Positions 1 through 8,987 of a stretch of DNA of 64,000 nucleotides are shown here, piece by piece. The notes below the pieces were generated by a model. The model worked only from the letters and a program-made list of their open reading frames with translations, had not been told where the DNA came from and searched no databases. The first letter of the stretch is position 1; every line of letters starts with the position of its first letter. The position numbers and the translations under genes were made by a program. Source of the DNA: Lentibacillus sp. CBA3610 (GTDB lineage Bacteria > Bacillota > Bacilli > Bacillales > Amphibacillaceae); the NCBI RefSeq assembly GCF_013373365.1, contig NZ_CP035925.1, positions 1,302,001 to 1,366,000 on the forward strand. Reading direction: 5' to 3'.

Positions 1-723
1 CACATCGAAAGCCTGGCAATCCGTCTCCTCCCGCAGGAAAACAGTCTCACCCTTGATAGACTATTTCTTTTTCCCAGTCAATTACAAAAACTGAAAGAAT
101 GGATTACCAATCAGAGCGGCATCATTCTGCTCACAGGTCCAACCGGCAGCGGGAAGACAACAACTTTATACGCATTACTGCAATCAATTTTGGCTGAAAA
201 GTCATACCAGACAATCACACTGGAAGATCCAATTGAAAAAGAGATTAACGACATATTGCAGGTACAGGTGAATGAAAAAGCAGGAATGACGTATCAAACC
301 GGACTTAAAGCTGCTCTCCGGCATGACCCGGACATCATTATGATTGGCGAGATCAGGGATCGATTCACGGCCGAGTTTGCATTTGACGCGTCATTGACCG
401 GACATCTGGTGTTAAGCACGTTACATGCTAAAAACGCAGCAGGCACGGTTCACCGTTTAATTGAGATGGGTATGAAAGAAACAGACCTGAAGCAATCATT
501 AATTGCTGTTGCAGCATTGCAATTAATCCCCGTCGAAATCAACCGCCATGTAACAAGACGCGCTGCCATTATGGAGCTGTTGGATGGCAAGCTGCTGGAA
601 ACTATCATTAATGGAGGAAATATGCCATCAACAACACATTTTCACACATTCCATCATTTACGAAAGAAGGCTTTTGCATATGGCTTTATCACAGAAGAAA
701 CGTTTTTGGCAGCCGGTAAGTAA
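1..723 (+). CDS. comGA: ComGA competence traffic ATPase, 5' end outside window
   Basis: Cytoplasmic secretion ATPase (GspE/PilB family) that powers assembly of the competence pseudopilus for DNA uptake. The frame is open from base 1, so the N-terminus lies upstream. Visible motifs are a Walker A (GPTGSGKTT, about bases 139-165), an Asp box with ITLEDPIE, a Walker B-like region (DIIMIGEIRD) and the His box (TGHLVLSTLHA). The last 44 bases overlap the likely start of comGB, the usual comG operon arrangement. The visible part is intact, but the pilin genes it should serve are lost downstream, so the machine is probably not functional in this strain. Confidence 0.93.
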   Translation, partial: HIESLAIRLLPQENSLTLDRLFLFPSQLQKLKEWITNQSGIILLTGPTGSGKTTTLYALLQSILAEKSYQTITLEDPIEKEINDILQVQVNEKAGMTYQTGLKAALRHDPDIIMIGEIRDRFTAEFAFDASLTGHLVLSTLHAKNAAGTVHRLIEMGMKETDLKQSLIAVAALQLIPVEINRHVTRRAAIMELLDGKLLETIINGGNMPSTTHFHTFHHLRKKAFAYGFITEETFLAAGK

Positions 724-1735
724 TGCCCCTAAAAAAGAGCTGCAGTTACGTTTTCTACGCCGTCTGTCACGATTACTGAACAATGGCTATCCGATTATTC
801 AGGCACTCGAAATAATCCAGTGGGACAGCCAATTGAAGTCGATCTCCTCCTCTGTCATGCTGTCCCTGAAATCCGGCAAACACTTCGATGAAGCGCTGGA
901 AGCTATTCATTTCAAGCAGTCCATTACAGCTTATTTATATTTTGTCCGCAGTAATGGCGATCTCAATACCAGTATTGAAAAATGCATTAGCATGTTTGAA
1001 CAGCGTCTGCTTTATATGAAAAAATTCCAGGAAACCATACGCTATCCACTCATATTACTGCTTATCTTTGCGGTTCTTTTATATTTTGTTAAACAGTCGG
1101 TTCTTCCATCATTTGTCGACCTGTTTCAGAACAGTGCCGAGACAGCTTCTGCTGTGATGTTGACAATGGCATTCATTGATATCGCAGGCCGGTTTATTAT
1201 GATTGCAAGTCTCATTCTTGGGATTGGGTTTCTTATATGGCGATTTCAGCAACGAAAGATAAGTATTGATAAACGCATCAAATTTTATAGCTTAATCCCG
1301 ATTTACCGGCATTACAAAACGATGGAAATATCATTCCTATTTGCTGCCCACCTCAGTTCCTTATTGACAACCGGACTTTCCATAAAAGAAATTTTAGTGA
1401 ATATGGCTAGGCAGAAAAAACAACCCATTCTTGCTTACTATGCTTCGTTGCTTACTTCCGAATTATCCAAAGGGATTTATGTGACAAACTTACTGGCTAA
1501 TCTGCCGCTTATCGATAAACAGATCTCTGTCATATTTCAAAAGAATTCAGATACAGAAGCATTAGAAAAAGACTTATCCGTTTACGCGGAATTTCAGACA
1601 GAAGAAATGCACCGAAAAGTCATGAAAATCATCACATATATCCAGCCAATTTTCTTTTTGATATTGGCAAGTCTGATCATTTTTATCTACATGGCACTCA
1701 TGTGGCCAATGTTCCAGTTAATCAATACAATCTAA
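680..1735 (+). CDS. comGB: ComGB competence pilus inner-membrane platform protein
   Basis: Polytopic membrane protein of the GspF/PilC family that forms the platform on which ComGA assembles the pseudopilus. I chose the ATG at 680 because the protein then starts MALSQKKRFWQ and the T2SSF-type domain follows at once; a longer frame from 584 lies inside comGA and has no homology-like content. About 351 residues, the usual length. Two T2SSF-type helical domains are visible, each with hydrophobic segments (around residues 130-160, 180-200 and near the C-terminus, FFLILASLIIFIYMALMWP). It overlaps comGA by 44 bases and is followed 17 bases later by the comGC ribosome site. Confidence 0.9.
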   Translation: MALSQKKRFWQPVSNAPKKELQLRFLRRLSRLLNNGYPIIQALEIIQWDSQLKSISSSVMLSLKSGKHFDEALEAIHFKQSITAYLYFVRSNGDLNTSIEKCISMFEQRLLYMKKFQETIRYPLILLLIFAVLLYFVKQSVLPSFVDLFQNSAETASAVMLTMAFIDIAGRFIMIASLILGIGFLIWRFQQRKISIDKRIKFYSLIPIYRHYKTMEISFLFAAHLSSLLTTGLSIKEILVNMARQKKQPILAYYASLLTSELSKGIYVTNLLANLPLIDKQISVIFQKNSDTEALEKDLSVYAEFQTEEMHRKVMKIITYIQPIFFLILASLIIFIYMALMWPMFQLINTI

Positions 1736-1752
1736 AAAAGGAGATGCAATCA

Positions 1753-1812
1753 ATGTTCAACAATCAACGTGGTTTTACTTTAATCGAGATAAATATGGGT
1801 GATTACCCATGA
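1753..1812 (+). pseudogene. comGC: comGC prepilin, truncated after the processing motif
   Basis: ComGC is the major competence pseudopilin. A strong ribosome site (AAAAAAGGAGATGCAATCA) precedes ATG 1753, and the frame reads MFNNQRGFTLIEI, the class III prepilin cleavage motif (QRGFTLIE). After that the sequence departs from the family: the expected hydrophobic helix (LVLLIIS-type) is absent and the frame stops after NMGDYP, 19 residues in total instead of roughly 100. No comGD-comGG follow. The break coincides with a small perfect inverted repeat at 1795-1810 (ATGGGT-GATT-ACCCAT). This looks like a recombination or deletion junction rather than a point mutation. Confidence 0.85.
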
Positions 1813-2219
1813 TATAAAGACCAGCTTTCCCCGGTCTCATCACTATATATTTTTAATTTTTTAAGGAATAGCATAGCAGTATAAAATAAAGTCAGTTAGA
1901 TATGATAAGCGACATGAATAACCAAATGCCTTTGTAACTTCTAACAAATAATTCAATTATTATTATGTGACAATGAAGAAGAGAATATATCTTGAGATCA
2001 CCCAATTAACCGTGCTCATTATGATAGTAGGGGATTAATTAATACAATTCAATCATTTGGAGCGCTTTTCCTCAATTGATACTTAGAAACACTGTTTGTC
2101 AATGAATAAAATGACAGAACATCAAAGTTTCATTTACCAAATAGCCTAGTTGGGTAAAACATAATTTAAGTCAGCTCCGAATATATTTTTATGGACAACT
2201 TAAGATTGGAGTTGAAATT
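1813..2219. other. Non-coding stretch after the comG break
   Basis: About 400 AT-rich bases with no frame I can support. A weak hairpin (GACC...GGTC near 1820-1840) followed by T-rich sequence could end comG transcription. No remnant of comGC-comGG is recognisable. Confidence 0.5.
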
Positions 2220-2762
2220 ATGTCTCTCGCACTAGTTCTCATTATTGGACTTTTTATTAGTCAAGTTCTTATCATTATTACCTATATCACGCATTACCGC
2301 AGATGGATATCACTTATGAGCGGAATGGTGATTTCTATGTCAGTTGGTATGACAGCCGGCATTTTAATGGGAACCATCTTTGGCGTGTTTCTCCATGGTG
2401 ATTTGTTTGTATCTACACTATATGGCATCCTGATTGGCATGACAGCAGGATTTCTAGCTGGTATACCTATTGGACTGCCTGCGGTCATTGACGGTATGCT
2501 TTCCGGATTAATGGGAGCCATGATGGGGGCGATGCTCGGAGATATGTTGGCCATTACACACCCTGATTCCATCATAAAAATAGTGGCCCTTATCGTGACT
2601 ATGACGTTACTGCTCGTACTATATATGACTGAAGATTTAGTTCGAAAGCAATCCAGTCAAGCAACTGTTTTCGTATTAAAACATCCCTATTTGGTATTAT
2701 TTATCCTAGCAATTCTTTTAAAAGGATTAGAACTCTCAGGAGCGATTATCGAGGGAAAATAA
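2220..2762 (+). CDS. Glycine-rich multi-pass membrane protein, copper-locus neighbour
   Basis: About 180 residues, almost wholly hydrophobic, with five or six membrane segments. The middle (residues 35-115) is rich in small residues and GxxxG-type spacing (GMTAGILMGTIFG, GLMGAMMGAMLGDM), suggesting tightly packed helices, and is very methionine-rich. It faces the copper-storage gene tail to tail. The Met-rich membrane core next to copper genes makes a metal role plausible, but that is inference; I do not recognise a named family. The frame starts with ATG preceded by GGAGTTGAAATT. Confidence 0.7.
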   Translation: MSLALVLIIGLFISQVLIIITYITHYRRWISLMSGMVISMSVGMTAGILMGTIFGVFLHGDLFVSTLYGILIGMTAGFLAGIPIGLPAVIDGMLSGLMGAMMGAMLGDMLAITHPDSIIKIVALIVTMTLLLVLYMTEDLVRKQSSQATVFVLKHPYLVLFILAILLKGLELSGAIIEGK

Positions 2763-2865
2763 CCGTGACATATTGTATTTGTTGAGTTGTCACAAAATGA
2801 AAAGAGAAAAACTCGTTGTGGAATTGATGGAATGATAATGGAAACCTACGATGATTAAAATATAA

Positions 2866-2895
2866 CGTGCAGAAAACCCAAATGCTTTCTGCACG
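2866..2895 (-). terminator. Terminator of the copper-storage gene
   Basis: Ten-base stem CGTGCAGAAA / TTTCTGCACG. Read on the minus strand it lies 10 bases past the csp stop and is followed by TTATATTTTAAT. Confidence 0.75.
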
Positions 2896-2905
2896 CAATA
2901 TTTGA

Positions 2906-3250
2906 TCAGCCGGCCATTTTCCGGCACGCTTCAGCACATTGCCGGCATATAGCTGCACATTCTTGGCAATGGGTATCTTTAAATTTTTCACATTCTGTGG
3001 CACATTGCTCACAGACATTCGCGCATACACCGCAAAATTGAGCTGAAAAAGTACTACTTCTGGACATATATTGCCCCGCTTGCGCACATATTTCCGCACA
3101 GTCATTTAACGTTTGGATGCATGTTGCACGAGCCTGCACATCCGGTTCCTGAAAACAAGCCATCGTACATTCCTCACAAGCTCGCATGCATTTAAGGCAC
3201 GCTTCAATACAGTTATCCATAGCGGTTGGTGATGTTGATAATACGCCCAT
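2906..3250 (-). CDS. Csp/YhjQ-type four-helix-bundle copper-binding protein
   Basis: Small cytosolic copper-storage protein (Csp3-like family; B. subtilis YhjQ belongs here). 114 residues with 19 cysteines, many spaced CxxxC or CxxC along amphipathic helices (CIEACLKCMRACEECTMAC; CGVCANVCEQCATEC). Members of this family bind many Cu(I) ions inside a four-helix bundle. No signal peptide or Tat motif, so cytosolic. I set the start at ATG 3250 because AAAGGAG sits 8 bases before it; an ATG six codons upstream overlaps that ribosome site. It lies between a CopB-type ATPase and a Met-rich membrane protein, consistent with a copper locus. Confidence 0.88.
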   Translation of the reverse strand: MGVLSTSPTAMDNCIEACLKCMRACEECTMACFQEPDVQARATCIQTLNDCAEICAQAGQYMSRSSTFSAQFCGVCANVCEQCATECEKFKDTHCQECAAICRQCAEACRKMAG

Positions 3251-3365
3251 TAGGCATTCTCCTTTCATGATAAGTCCTCACTATTTTGTCCATCATGAGC
3301 AGTTATATGAATTTAAATCATTATCTCAAATATTATCACCCTCATACAAATGTCAATATAAGCAC

Positions 3366-3402
3366 CTTAAAAAGTGTCCCAAGGCTATGCGCCCCGGGAC
3401 AC
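3366..3402 (-). terminator. Terminator of the CopB locus
   Basis: Seven-base stem GTGTCCC / GGGACAC (3374-3380 and 3396-3402). On the minus strand it lies 10 bases after the ATPase stop and is followed by TTTTTAAGG. Confidence 0.85.
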
Positions 3403-3412
3403 CGTCTTGTGC

Positions 3413-5603
3413 CTATGCTTTCAATAATTTGGCGTTAATCGCAACAATGATCGTACTCATACTCATTAATACCGCTCCAACTGCAGGGCTGAGTACAATC
3501 CCGATTGGCGCCAGAACACCCGCTGCTAAAGGAATTGCAAATATGTTATACCCGGCTGCCCACCAAAGATTCTGGACCATTTTGCGATACGTTTTTCTGG
3601 ATAGATTCATCAGTGATACAACATCTTTTGGATTGCTTTTGACAAGTACGACATCAGCTGACTCCATGGCTACATCTGTTCCTGCACCGATCGCAATACC
3701 TAAATCGGCTGTTGCCAGTGCGGGGGCATCGTTAACACCGTCACCTGTCATAGCAACTTCCCAGCCTTTGCTTTTAATCGTTTTGACCTGATTGGCTTTA
3801 TCATCAGTAGAACTTCCTGCATAAACTTCATCGAATATCTAAATTGCTTGGCAACCAATTTCGCACTTTTTTATTGTCACAGTCAACATAATGGAAATGA
3901 TATCTTTTCTTTAATGATGCAATGGCTCTTTTGCAGTTTTCGCGAACCATATCCGCAAGTGCAAACCATTCAATCAATTCGTCATCAAAGCAGGACAAAA
4001 CCAACGTTTTACCCCTCTCGGACAATTTAGCGAACGTTTCCCGGTCATAATTCATGTTGTTATTGTCAACATAGCCAGGACTTACGACATTCACTTTTTT
4101 GCTCTCAATTTTTCCTTCGATTCCTTTTCCGGTGATGGATTCAAACGCCTCAATTTTTTTCAGTTCAAGATCTTTTTCGTTTGCCGAACTGACAATACCT
4201 GCCGCTATCGGGTGTTCCGAATTCTGCTCAAGACTGGCAGCCCATGTCAACACCTCGTTTTCTTGATACCCGTTATTTGGCACAATATTCGTTACACCGA
4301 ATTCTCCCTTCGTCAGGGTCCCAGTCTTATCGAAAACAACGGCATTCAATTTTCGTGCTCCTTCAAAATTGGCACGGTTCCGGATAAGCAGTCCCTGTTT
4401 GGCCGAAATGGATGTCGATACTGCCACGACCAATGGTGCTGCCAGACCGAGCGCATGCGGACATGTAATGACCATTACCGTGACCATTCGCTCAAGTGCA
4501 ACATCAAAGGAGTAACCAAGCATTAACCATACAAATAAGGTAATAAAACCGGATGCAAGGGCGATGTAAAACAGCCATTTGGCAGCACGGTTGGTCAGAT
4601 CCTGTGTTTTTGATTTGGATTCCTGTGCTTCCCTAACCAGTGTGATTACCTGGGACAGATAGGAATCTTCACCAGTTTTTTCAACTGTTACTTTGATTGA
4701 CCCTTCTTTATTGATCGACCCACCTATCACTTCATCGTCTTTATCTTTCTCTACCGGAACTGATTCACCAGTCAGCATCGATTCATCAATTGCTGAACTG
4801 CCTTCGTAAATCGTTCCGTCGACTGGAATTTTCTCCCCGGGTTTAATCAGTACGTTATCATCATGTTTCAATTCCGATGTGGGCACGTCTGTTACGTCGC
4901 CATTCTCATCAAGCTTATGTGCTTCACTCGGCATCAGTTTAACCAGTTCCTCAAGTGCATTCGATGCCCCCATCACTGAACGCATTTCAATCCAGTGACC
5001 AAGCAGCATGATATCAATCAATGTGGCAAGTTCCCAGAAGAAGTCCTTCCCTTCCCAGCCGAAAACAGTTAATGAACTATAGCCATATGCAACAAGAATC
5101 GCAAGGCCAATTAAAGTCATCATGCCAGGATTTTTATCTTTTAACTCACTAATCGCACCAGTGATGAACGGCCAACCACCGTAGAAGAAAACAAATGTCG
5201 CAAGTGCAAACAAGATATATTGATCAGCCGGAAATCCCCAGTCAAAACCAATAAAATCTTGGATCATCGGCGACAAAATTAAAATGGGAATTGTGACAAT
5301 CAGCGATATATAAAATCTTTTTTTGAAATCACTGACCATATCGCCATGATCATGGTGTCCGTGATCGTGATGGTTATGATCGCCATGATCGTGACTACCG
5401 TGGTTATGATCATGATGCTTATGTTCTCCGTTGCTGTGGTCAATATGGCCTTCATGAGCATCGGTGTGATGACTATGATTGTCGTATTCATTATGTCGGT
5501 TATTTTGCCCTTCTTCCCTATCATGGACGTAATGATTATCATAATGTCGGTGATCATGTTGATTCGTATTTGTGTTATGATTTTCCTCTTCAAATTTACC
5601 CAA
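3413..5603 (-). pseudogene. copB: CopB-type copper P1B-ATPase with clustered frameshifts
   Basis: Copper-translocating P1B-3-type ATPase. The N-terminus (about 90 residues) is extremely His/Asp-rich, followed by membrane helices, the actuator motif TGES, the ion-site motif CPH (CPHALGL), the phosphorylation motif DKTGTLT and, after the break, the hinge motif [18 protein letters not shown]. The upstream frame (stop at 3828) and downstream frame (3413 onwards) belong to one protein. Between about 3835 and 3905 at least three, probably five, single-base indels are needed to restore a family-like sequence; they also destroy the conserved TGDN nucleotide-binding motif (read here as VDCDN). Product would be inactive if the reads are right. 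A CsoR-like operator lies upstream. Confidence 0.85.
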
Positions 5604-5670
5604 TTATATTCTCCTTTCTGGAAAGCTTATTTTCCCAAATAATTACTTATCCATGATATCAATTTATACA

Positions 5671-5688
5671 ATACCCCCGTATGGTAAT
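5671..5688 (-). promoter_or_regulatory. CsoR-like copper operator before copB
   Basis: On the minus strand the site reads TACCATACGGGGGTAT, matching the pseudopalindromic G-tract sites bound by CsoR in B. subtilis copZA-type promoters. It lies 68 bases upstream of the copB start. No csoR gene is in the window. Confidence 0.7.
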
Positions 5689-5761
5689 AAACAAGCTGTA
5701 CAATTATATTATCATTTTTCTTAATGAAAGTAAACTGCCAAATCTCTTTCATTAATTCCGA

Positions 5762-6025
5762 ATTACATTGGCTGTGACCTATTTAATTGGTTCATCATGG
5801 GCTCTTGGGCTCTCATGATTCGTGTTGATAGCGGTAACAACTGGAAGCTCCACTCCATTATTGATTGCAGCAGTCCTTTCCGATGGTACCTTCGGAGATA
5901 TGACATTCCCGGTTTCCGGTATGACCGCCATGTCATTAGGAATATCAAAAGCAACTCATATGACGTATGTCAGAGCAATAAGCACTTACATATTATTTAC
6001 TGGCATTCCTTTCATTATCGATTAA
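5762..6025 (+). pseudogene. NhaC-like Na+/H+ antiporter remnant
   Basis: A translated stretch resembles the C-terminal half of NhaC-type antiporters: LIGSSWALG, an in-frame TGA at 5816, then VTTGSSTPLLIAAVLSDGTFGD and a HMTYVRAIS segment corresponding to the HIDHVRTQ region of the family. Only about 85 residues remain, with no start and an internal stop. It sits between the divergent copB and cueP promoters, so it is a relic that now only serves as spacer. Family assignment rests on a few motifs. Confidence 0.5.
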
Positions 6026-6094
6026 GGATAATATTAGTCTGATATTGTCCAACTCCTACTCCCAACACGTTGTATCTAATTCTTATAAAATTAA

Positions 6095-6121
6095 TTGACA
6101 AATACGAGACGGGGGTATAGA
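6095..6121 (+). promoter_or_regulatory. cueP promoter with CsoR-like operator
   Basis: A -35 box TTGACA (6095-6100) is followed by ACGGGGGTATAG (6109-6120), which overlaps the likely -10 (TATAGA or TAGACT). The G-tract core ACGGGGGTAT is identical to the one before copB, so both units are probably co-repressed and released by copper. Confidence 0.7.
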
Positions 6122-6169
6122 CTTTACATGAAATTGGTAAAGTGGACAAAATAGGGAGTTGAACAATAT

Positions 6170-6691
6170 ATGAAAAAAAGTATCATCGGATTGATTGGAT
6201 TATTGCTGATTTTTATAGTGGCGGCATGTGGTGAAGGTACCCAAAATGAAAAGGAAGCACAGAATATAAAAGAAATGGTAGAGGAATACAGTACTAGTGA
6301 ATCTGATGACATATCAGCTTCCATTACATCACATGAACTTATTGTAACTGATAGTGAGTCCAACGAAACTTCTTATGAACTTCCTGAAGATGAATTTTTT
6401 GTTTCAATTGCGCCATATGCTAACCAAACACACCCTTGTTCCATTCATAGTTTAACAGGTTGTCAAGGGGAATTGACTACAGAAGAATTCGAGGTAAATA
6501 TAACAAATGATGAAGGCAAAGTAATAGTTGATGAAACCATGACTTCATTACAAAATGGATTTATTGACTTATGGTTACCTCGTAATGAAACATTTCAAGT
6601 AAAGATTGAACAAAACGGCAAAACAGCAGAATCTGAAATTTCCACTTTTGAAGGTGACAATACTTGTATAACCACCATGCAATTAACATAG
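6170..6691 (+). CDS. cueP: CueP-family copper-binding lipoprotein
   Basis: Extracytoplasmic copper-binding protein; in Salmonella CueP sequesters periplasmic copper and helps supply Cu,Zn-SOD. Here it has a lipobox (IVAAC, Cys20), so it should be anchored outside the membrane as a lipoprotein. The three family cysteines are present with the family spacing: Cys90 and Cys98 (THPC-x7-C in HSLTGCQGEL) and Cys166 in the C-terminal NTCITTMQL. 173 residues, usual length. It stands alone behind a CsoR-like promoter and is followed by a strong terminator. Together with Csp and CopB it forms a store, export and outer-capture set. Confidence 0.85.
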   Translation: MKKSIIGLIGLLLIFIVAACGEGTQNEKEAQNIKEMVEEYSTSESDDISASITSHELIVTDSESNETSYELPEDEFFVSIAPYANQTHPCSIHSLTGCQGELTTEEFEVNITNDEGKVIVDETMTSLQNGFIDLWLPRNETFQVKIEQNGKTAESEISTFEGDNTCITTMQLT

Positions 6692-6716
6692 TCAATAATG
6701 ATTAAATTTCCGGCTG

Positions 6717-6752
6717 AGAATCCATTTTGATTATTTAAAATGGATTCTTTAT
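6717..6752 (+). terminator. Terminator after cueP
   Basis: Twelve-base stem AGAATCCATTTT / AAAATGGATTCT with an eight-base loop, followed by TTATATT; 26 bases after the cueP stop. Confidence 0.8.
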
Positions 6753-6802
6753 ATTAAAACAGCAGAAATATTAAATCAAATCACCTTATGAAACAGCTGC
6801 AA

Positions 6803-8164
6803 TTAATTCGTTGGAAACCATACCTTAACGGTTGTCCCAACGTTTATCTCGCTTTGAATTTCTATTTCACCGTTATGGGCATCAACTAGAGCTTTTACGA
6901 TTGACAATCCAATACCAATACCACCTGTTTTCCTATCTCGTGATTTGTCACCACGATAAAACCTTTCAAATAAATGCGGAATATCTTCTTCACTAATGCC
7001 CGTTCCCTGATCGCTGACAATGAATCCAAGATAATCCGTTTGCTGTTGAATGTCTATAGACACCCTCCCATTAGTTGGCGTATAACTCAGTGCATTCTTC
7101 AAAATATTTGTTAATACCTGGACCACTTTATCACGATCACCTATGAAAGAATACTCTACATCAGGCTTATTCACATACAATTCTACGCCTTTTTCTCTAA
7201 ACAAAGGAAAGAATAGATTCGTTAATTGATCTAAAAGCTGGTTTGCTTCAATTGTTGATGTTTCCAGCTTGATTTGTGGATTTTCAGCTGCAATCAGCTG
7301 TTCCAATTCATTAACAAGACGTACTAAACGCATTAATTCATTATGACTCTTTTCCAGCCTTTTTGGAGTTGGTTCCCATATGCCATCTTGATAAGCTTCG
7401 ATTTGACTCCTAAGCGTTGCAAGAGGGGTCCTAATTTCATGAGCAAAATCAGCTGTGAATTGTTTTCTCAGTTGTTCCTCCTTAACCAGTGATTCTGCAA
7501 GTTGATTAAACGATTCTCCCAGTGTTTTTAATTCTGAAGTTAATTCATCCACAGGAACCTTTGCTTTGTGATTGTGTTTCCGTAAACTTTCGATTGCCCT
7601 CGATAATTGTTTAAATCCCCTTGTTAACCGCCTGGAAAAAAACAAACTAAAAAGTACTGATAGTCCCACCGTCACGATAACTGCTATCAGAATGTTTCTT
7701 TGAATTGACTTAAGAAACGTAAAATCCTCACCAATAAGTTCTACAGGGTAAAATACGTTTATCTGACCAATACGTTTATCATTTATCATTATATCAGTGG
7801 TATAGGATTCATAATTCTGTTCTGATCGGGAATCCCCGTGCATCCTGTTCATCATATCAAGCATCGTTGTCGTATTAATTAATAAGTTGTCGTTTTCATC
7901 ATATATTTTATAATATAAATCCTCTGTCATCGCCTGATCATGCAGCAAATCCCTCAATCCATTAATTGATAAATGTCCACTTTCATCATAGTCCTCAATC
8001 AATTCTTGCTTAATGAGTTCTACATTCTTCTCCCTATCTTTTTGTAAGTATTTAGAGAAGTTATTCTCCACACCGAAAAATATTGTAAAGCTTGAAAGAA
8101 AAATGCCACAAAAGGAAACCACTAGCAGGTAAAACAAAATTTTAAATCGTAGCGTTCGGTTCAT
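6803..8164 (-). CDS. Sensor histidine kinase (HAMP, HisKA, HATPase_c)
   Basis: Membrane histidine kinase of about 453 residues. Order: TM1 (residues 8-31), an extracytoplasmic sensor loop of about 125 residues, TM2 (156-176), HAMP, HisKA with the phospho-acceptor His in FAHEIRTPLA (about residue 242), and an ATPase domain with N box (NILKNALSYTP), G1 (DQGTGIS), F box and G2 (GGIGIGLSIV). I chose ATG 8164 because GGGGGAGAGG precedes it; a longer frame to 8197 lacks a site. It overlaps the regulator gene by 23 bases, so the two are co-translated. Signal unknown; the sensor loop is Met- and Asp-rich around MMNRMHGDSRS, and copper genes adjoin, so metal or envelope stress is possible but unproven. 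Confidence 0.9.
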   Translation of the reverse strand: MNRTLRFKILFYLLVVSFCGIFLSSFTIFFGVENNFSKYLQKDREKNVELIKQELIEDYDESGHLSINGLRDLLHDQAMTEDLYYKIYDENDNLLINTTTMLDMMNRMHGDSRSEQNYESYTTDIMINDKRIGQINVFYPVELIGEDFTFLKSIQRNILIAVIVTVGLSVLFSLFFSRRLTRGFKQLSRAIESLRKHNHKAKVPVDELTSELKTLGESFNQLAESLVKEEQLRKQFTADFAHEIRTPLATLRSQIEAYQDGIWEPTPKRLEKSHNELMRLVRLVNELEQLIAAENPQIKLETSTIEANQLLDQLTNLFFPLFREKGVELYVNKPDVEYSFIGDRDKVVQVLTNILKNALSYTPTNGRVSIDIQQQTDYLGFIVSDQGTGISEEDIPHLFERFYRGDKSRDRKTGGIGIGLSIVKALVDAHNGEIEIQSEINVGTTVKVWFPTN

Positions 8165-8855
8165 CAGCCTCTCCCCCAAATTTGTATCCCATTCCAAATA
8201 CAGTCACGATGAATTCAGGATGTCGCGAATCTTCTTCTACTTTTTTCCTAAGGTTTTTGATATGGGTATCAATACTTCTTTCATACCCTTCGAAATAAAC
8301 AGCGTCCACCTGAACCTTTTCTAATAAATCCGCTCTGCTATAAACACGTCCTGGGTACGATGCCATGGCAACAATAATTTTATATTCATTAGGTGTTAAT
8401 GTTAAAACTTGATCATTTAGCTTTACTTCTTTTTTGTCTTGATCAATGACCATTTTCTCATTATTAAACTGAAGCAGACTTGTTTTCTCTGTATTTCTTA
8501 GCCTTCGCAAAACTGCTTTAACACGTATAACGACTTCTCTGGGACTGAATGGTTTTGTAACATAATCATCCGCCCCTATAACAATCCCATTGATTAAATC
8601 GTCTTCCGCTGATTTAGCCGTCAACATAATAATGGGAACATTACTCTCTTTTCTTATCAAACGGCAAACTTCTTCCCCCGAAATATCGGGTAACATCAAA
8701 TCTAATATCATAATATCCGGTCTCTCATGCTTTGCTTTTTTTAAAGCTTCTAACCCATTAGATGCAAAATCAACAAACCAGCCTTCTTTTTTAAAATAAG
8801 CCTCCAGTACTTCAAGAATAACTTCTTCATCATCTACCACAAGGACTTTTGTCAT
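8142..8855 (-). CDS. OmpR/PhoB-family response regulator
   Basis: 237-residue DNA-binding response regulator. Receiver domain with acidic pocket (VVDDEE, residues 7-11), phospho-acceptor Asp52 (MILDLMLPD) and the switch Lys in VTKPFSP; the C-terminal winged helix ends GMGYKF, typical of OmpR types. It is the first gene of a two-gene unit with the kinase. Its own promoter faces the small secreted-protein gene at 8988, and a tandem repeat in the shared region is a candidate binding site. Confidence 0.93.
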   Translation of the reverse strand: MTKVLVVDDEEVILEVLEAYFKKEGWFVDFASNGLEALKKAKHERPDIMILDLMLPDISGEEVCRLIRKESNVPIIMLTAKSAEDDLINGIVIGADDYVTKPFSPREVVIRVKAVLRRLRNTEKTSLLQFNNEKMVIDQDKKEVKLNDQVLTLTPNEYKIIVAMASYPGRVYSRADLLEKVQVDAVYFEGYERSIDTHIKNLRKKVEEDSRHPEFIVTVFGMGYKFGGEADEPNATI

Positions 8856-8914
8856 GTAATCACCTCACCACTAATAGTATCATTTGTTAATTTAAAATGA
8901 ATCATCTTCACAAC

Positions 8915-8932
8915 TTCTACACAAGTTCTACA
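8915..8932. promoter_or_regulatory. Tandem TTCTACA repeats, candidate response-regulator site
   Basis: TTCTACA occurs twice (8915-8921, 8926-8932) at exactly 11 bases, one helix turn, as is usual for OmpR-family dimers. It sits in the divergent region between the regulator and the small secreted protein gene, 56 bases before the start of the latter. Confidence 0.55.
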
Positions 8933-8987
8933 TAAGAAAAACACGAGCAACCTGTATGATGTAGGTAAAAGAAAGGAGATGGACACA

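Noticed and set aside
3186..3791. Plus-strand frame of 201 codons opposite csp and the copB end
   Set aside because: Shadow of the two minus-strand genes; low-complexity composition and no start signal.
5300..5642. Ile/Met/Val-rich frames on both strands over the start of copB
   Set aside because: They are by-products of the His/Asp-rich copB N-terminus (CAT/GAT repeats read in other frames), without ribosome sites.
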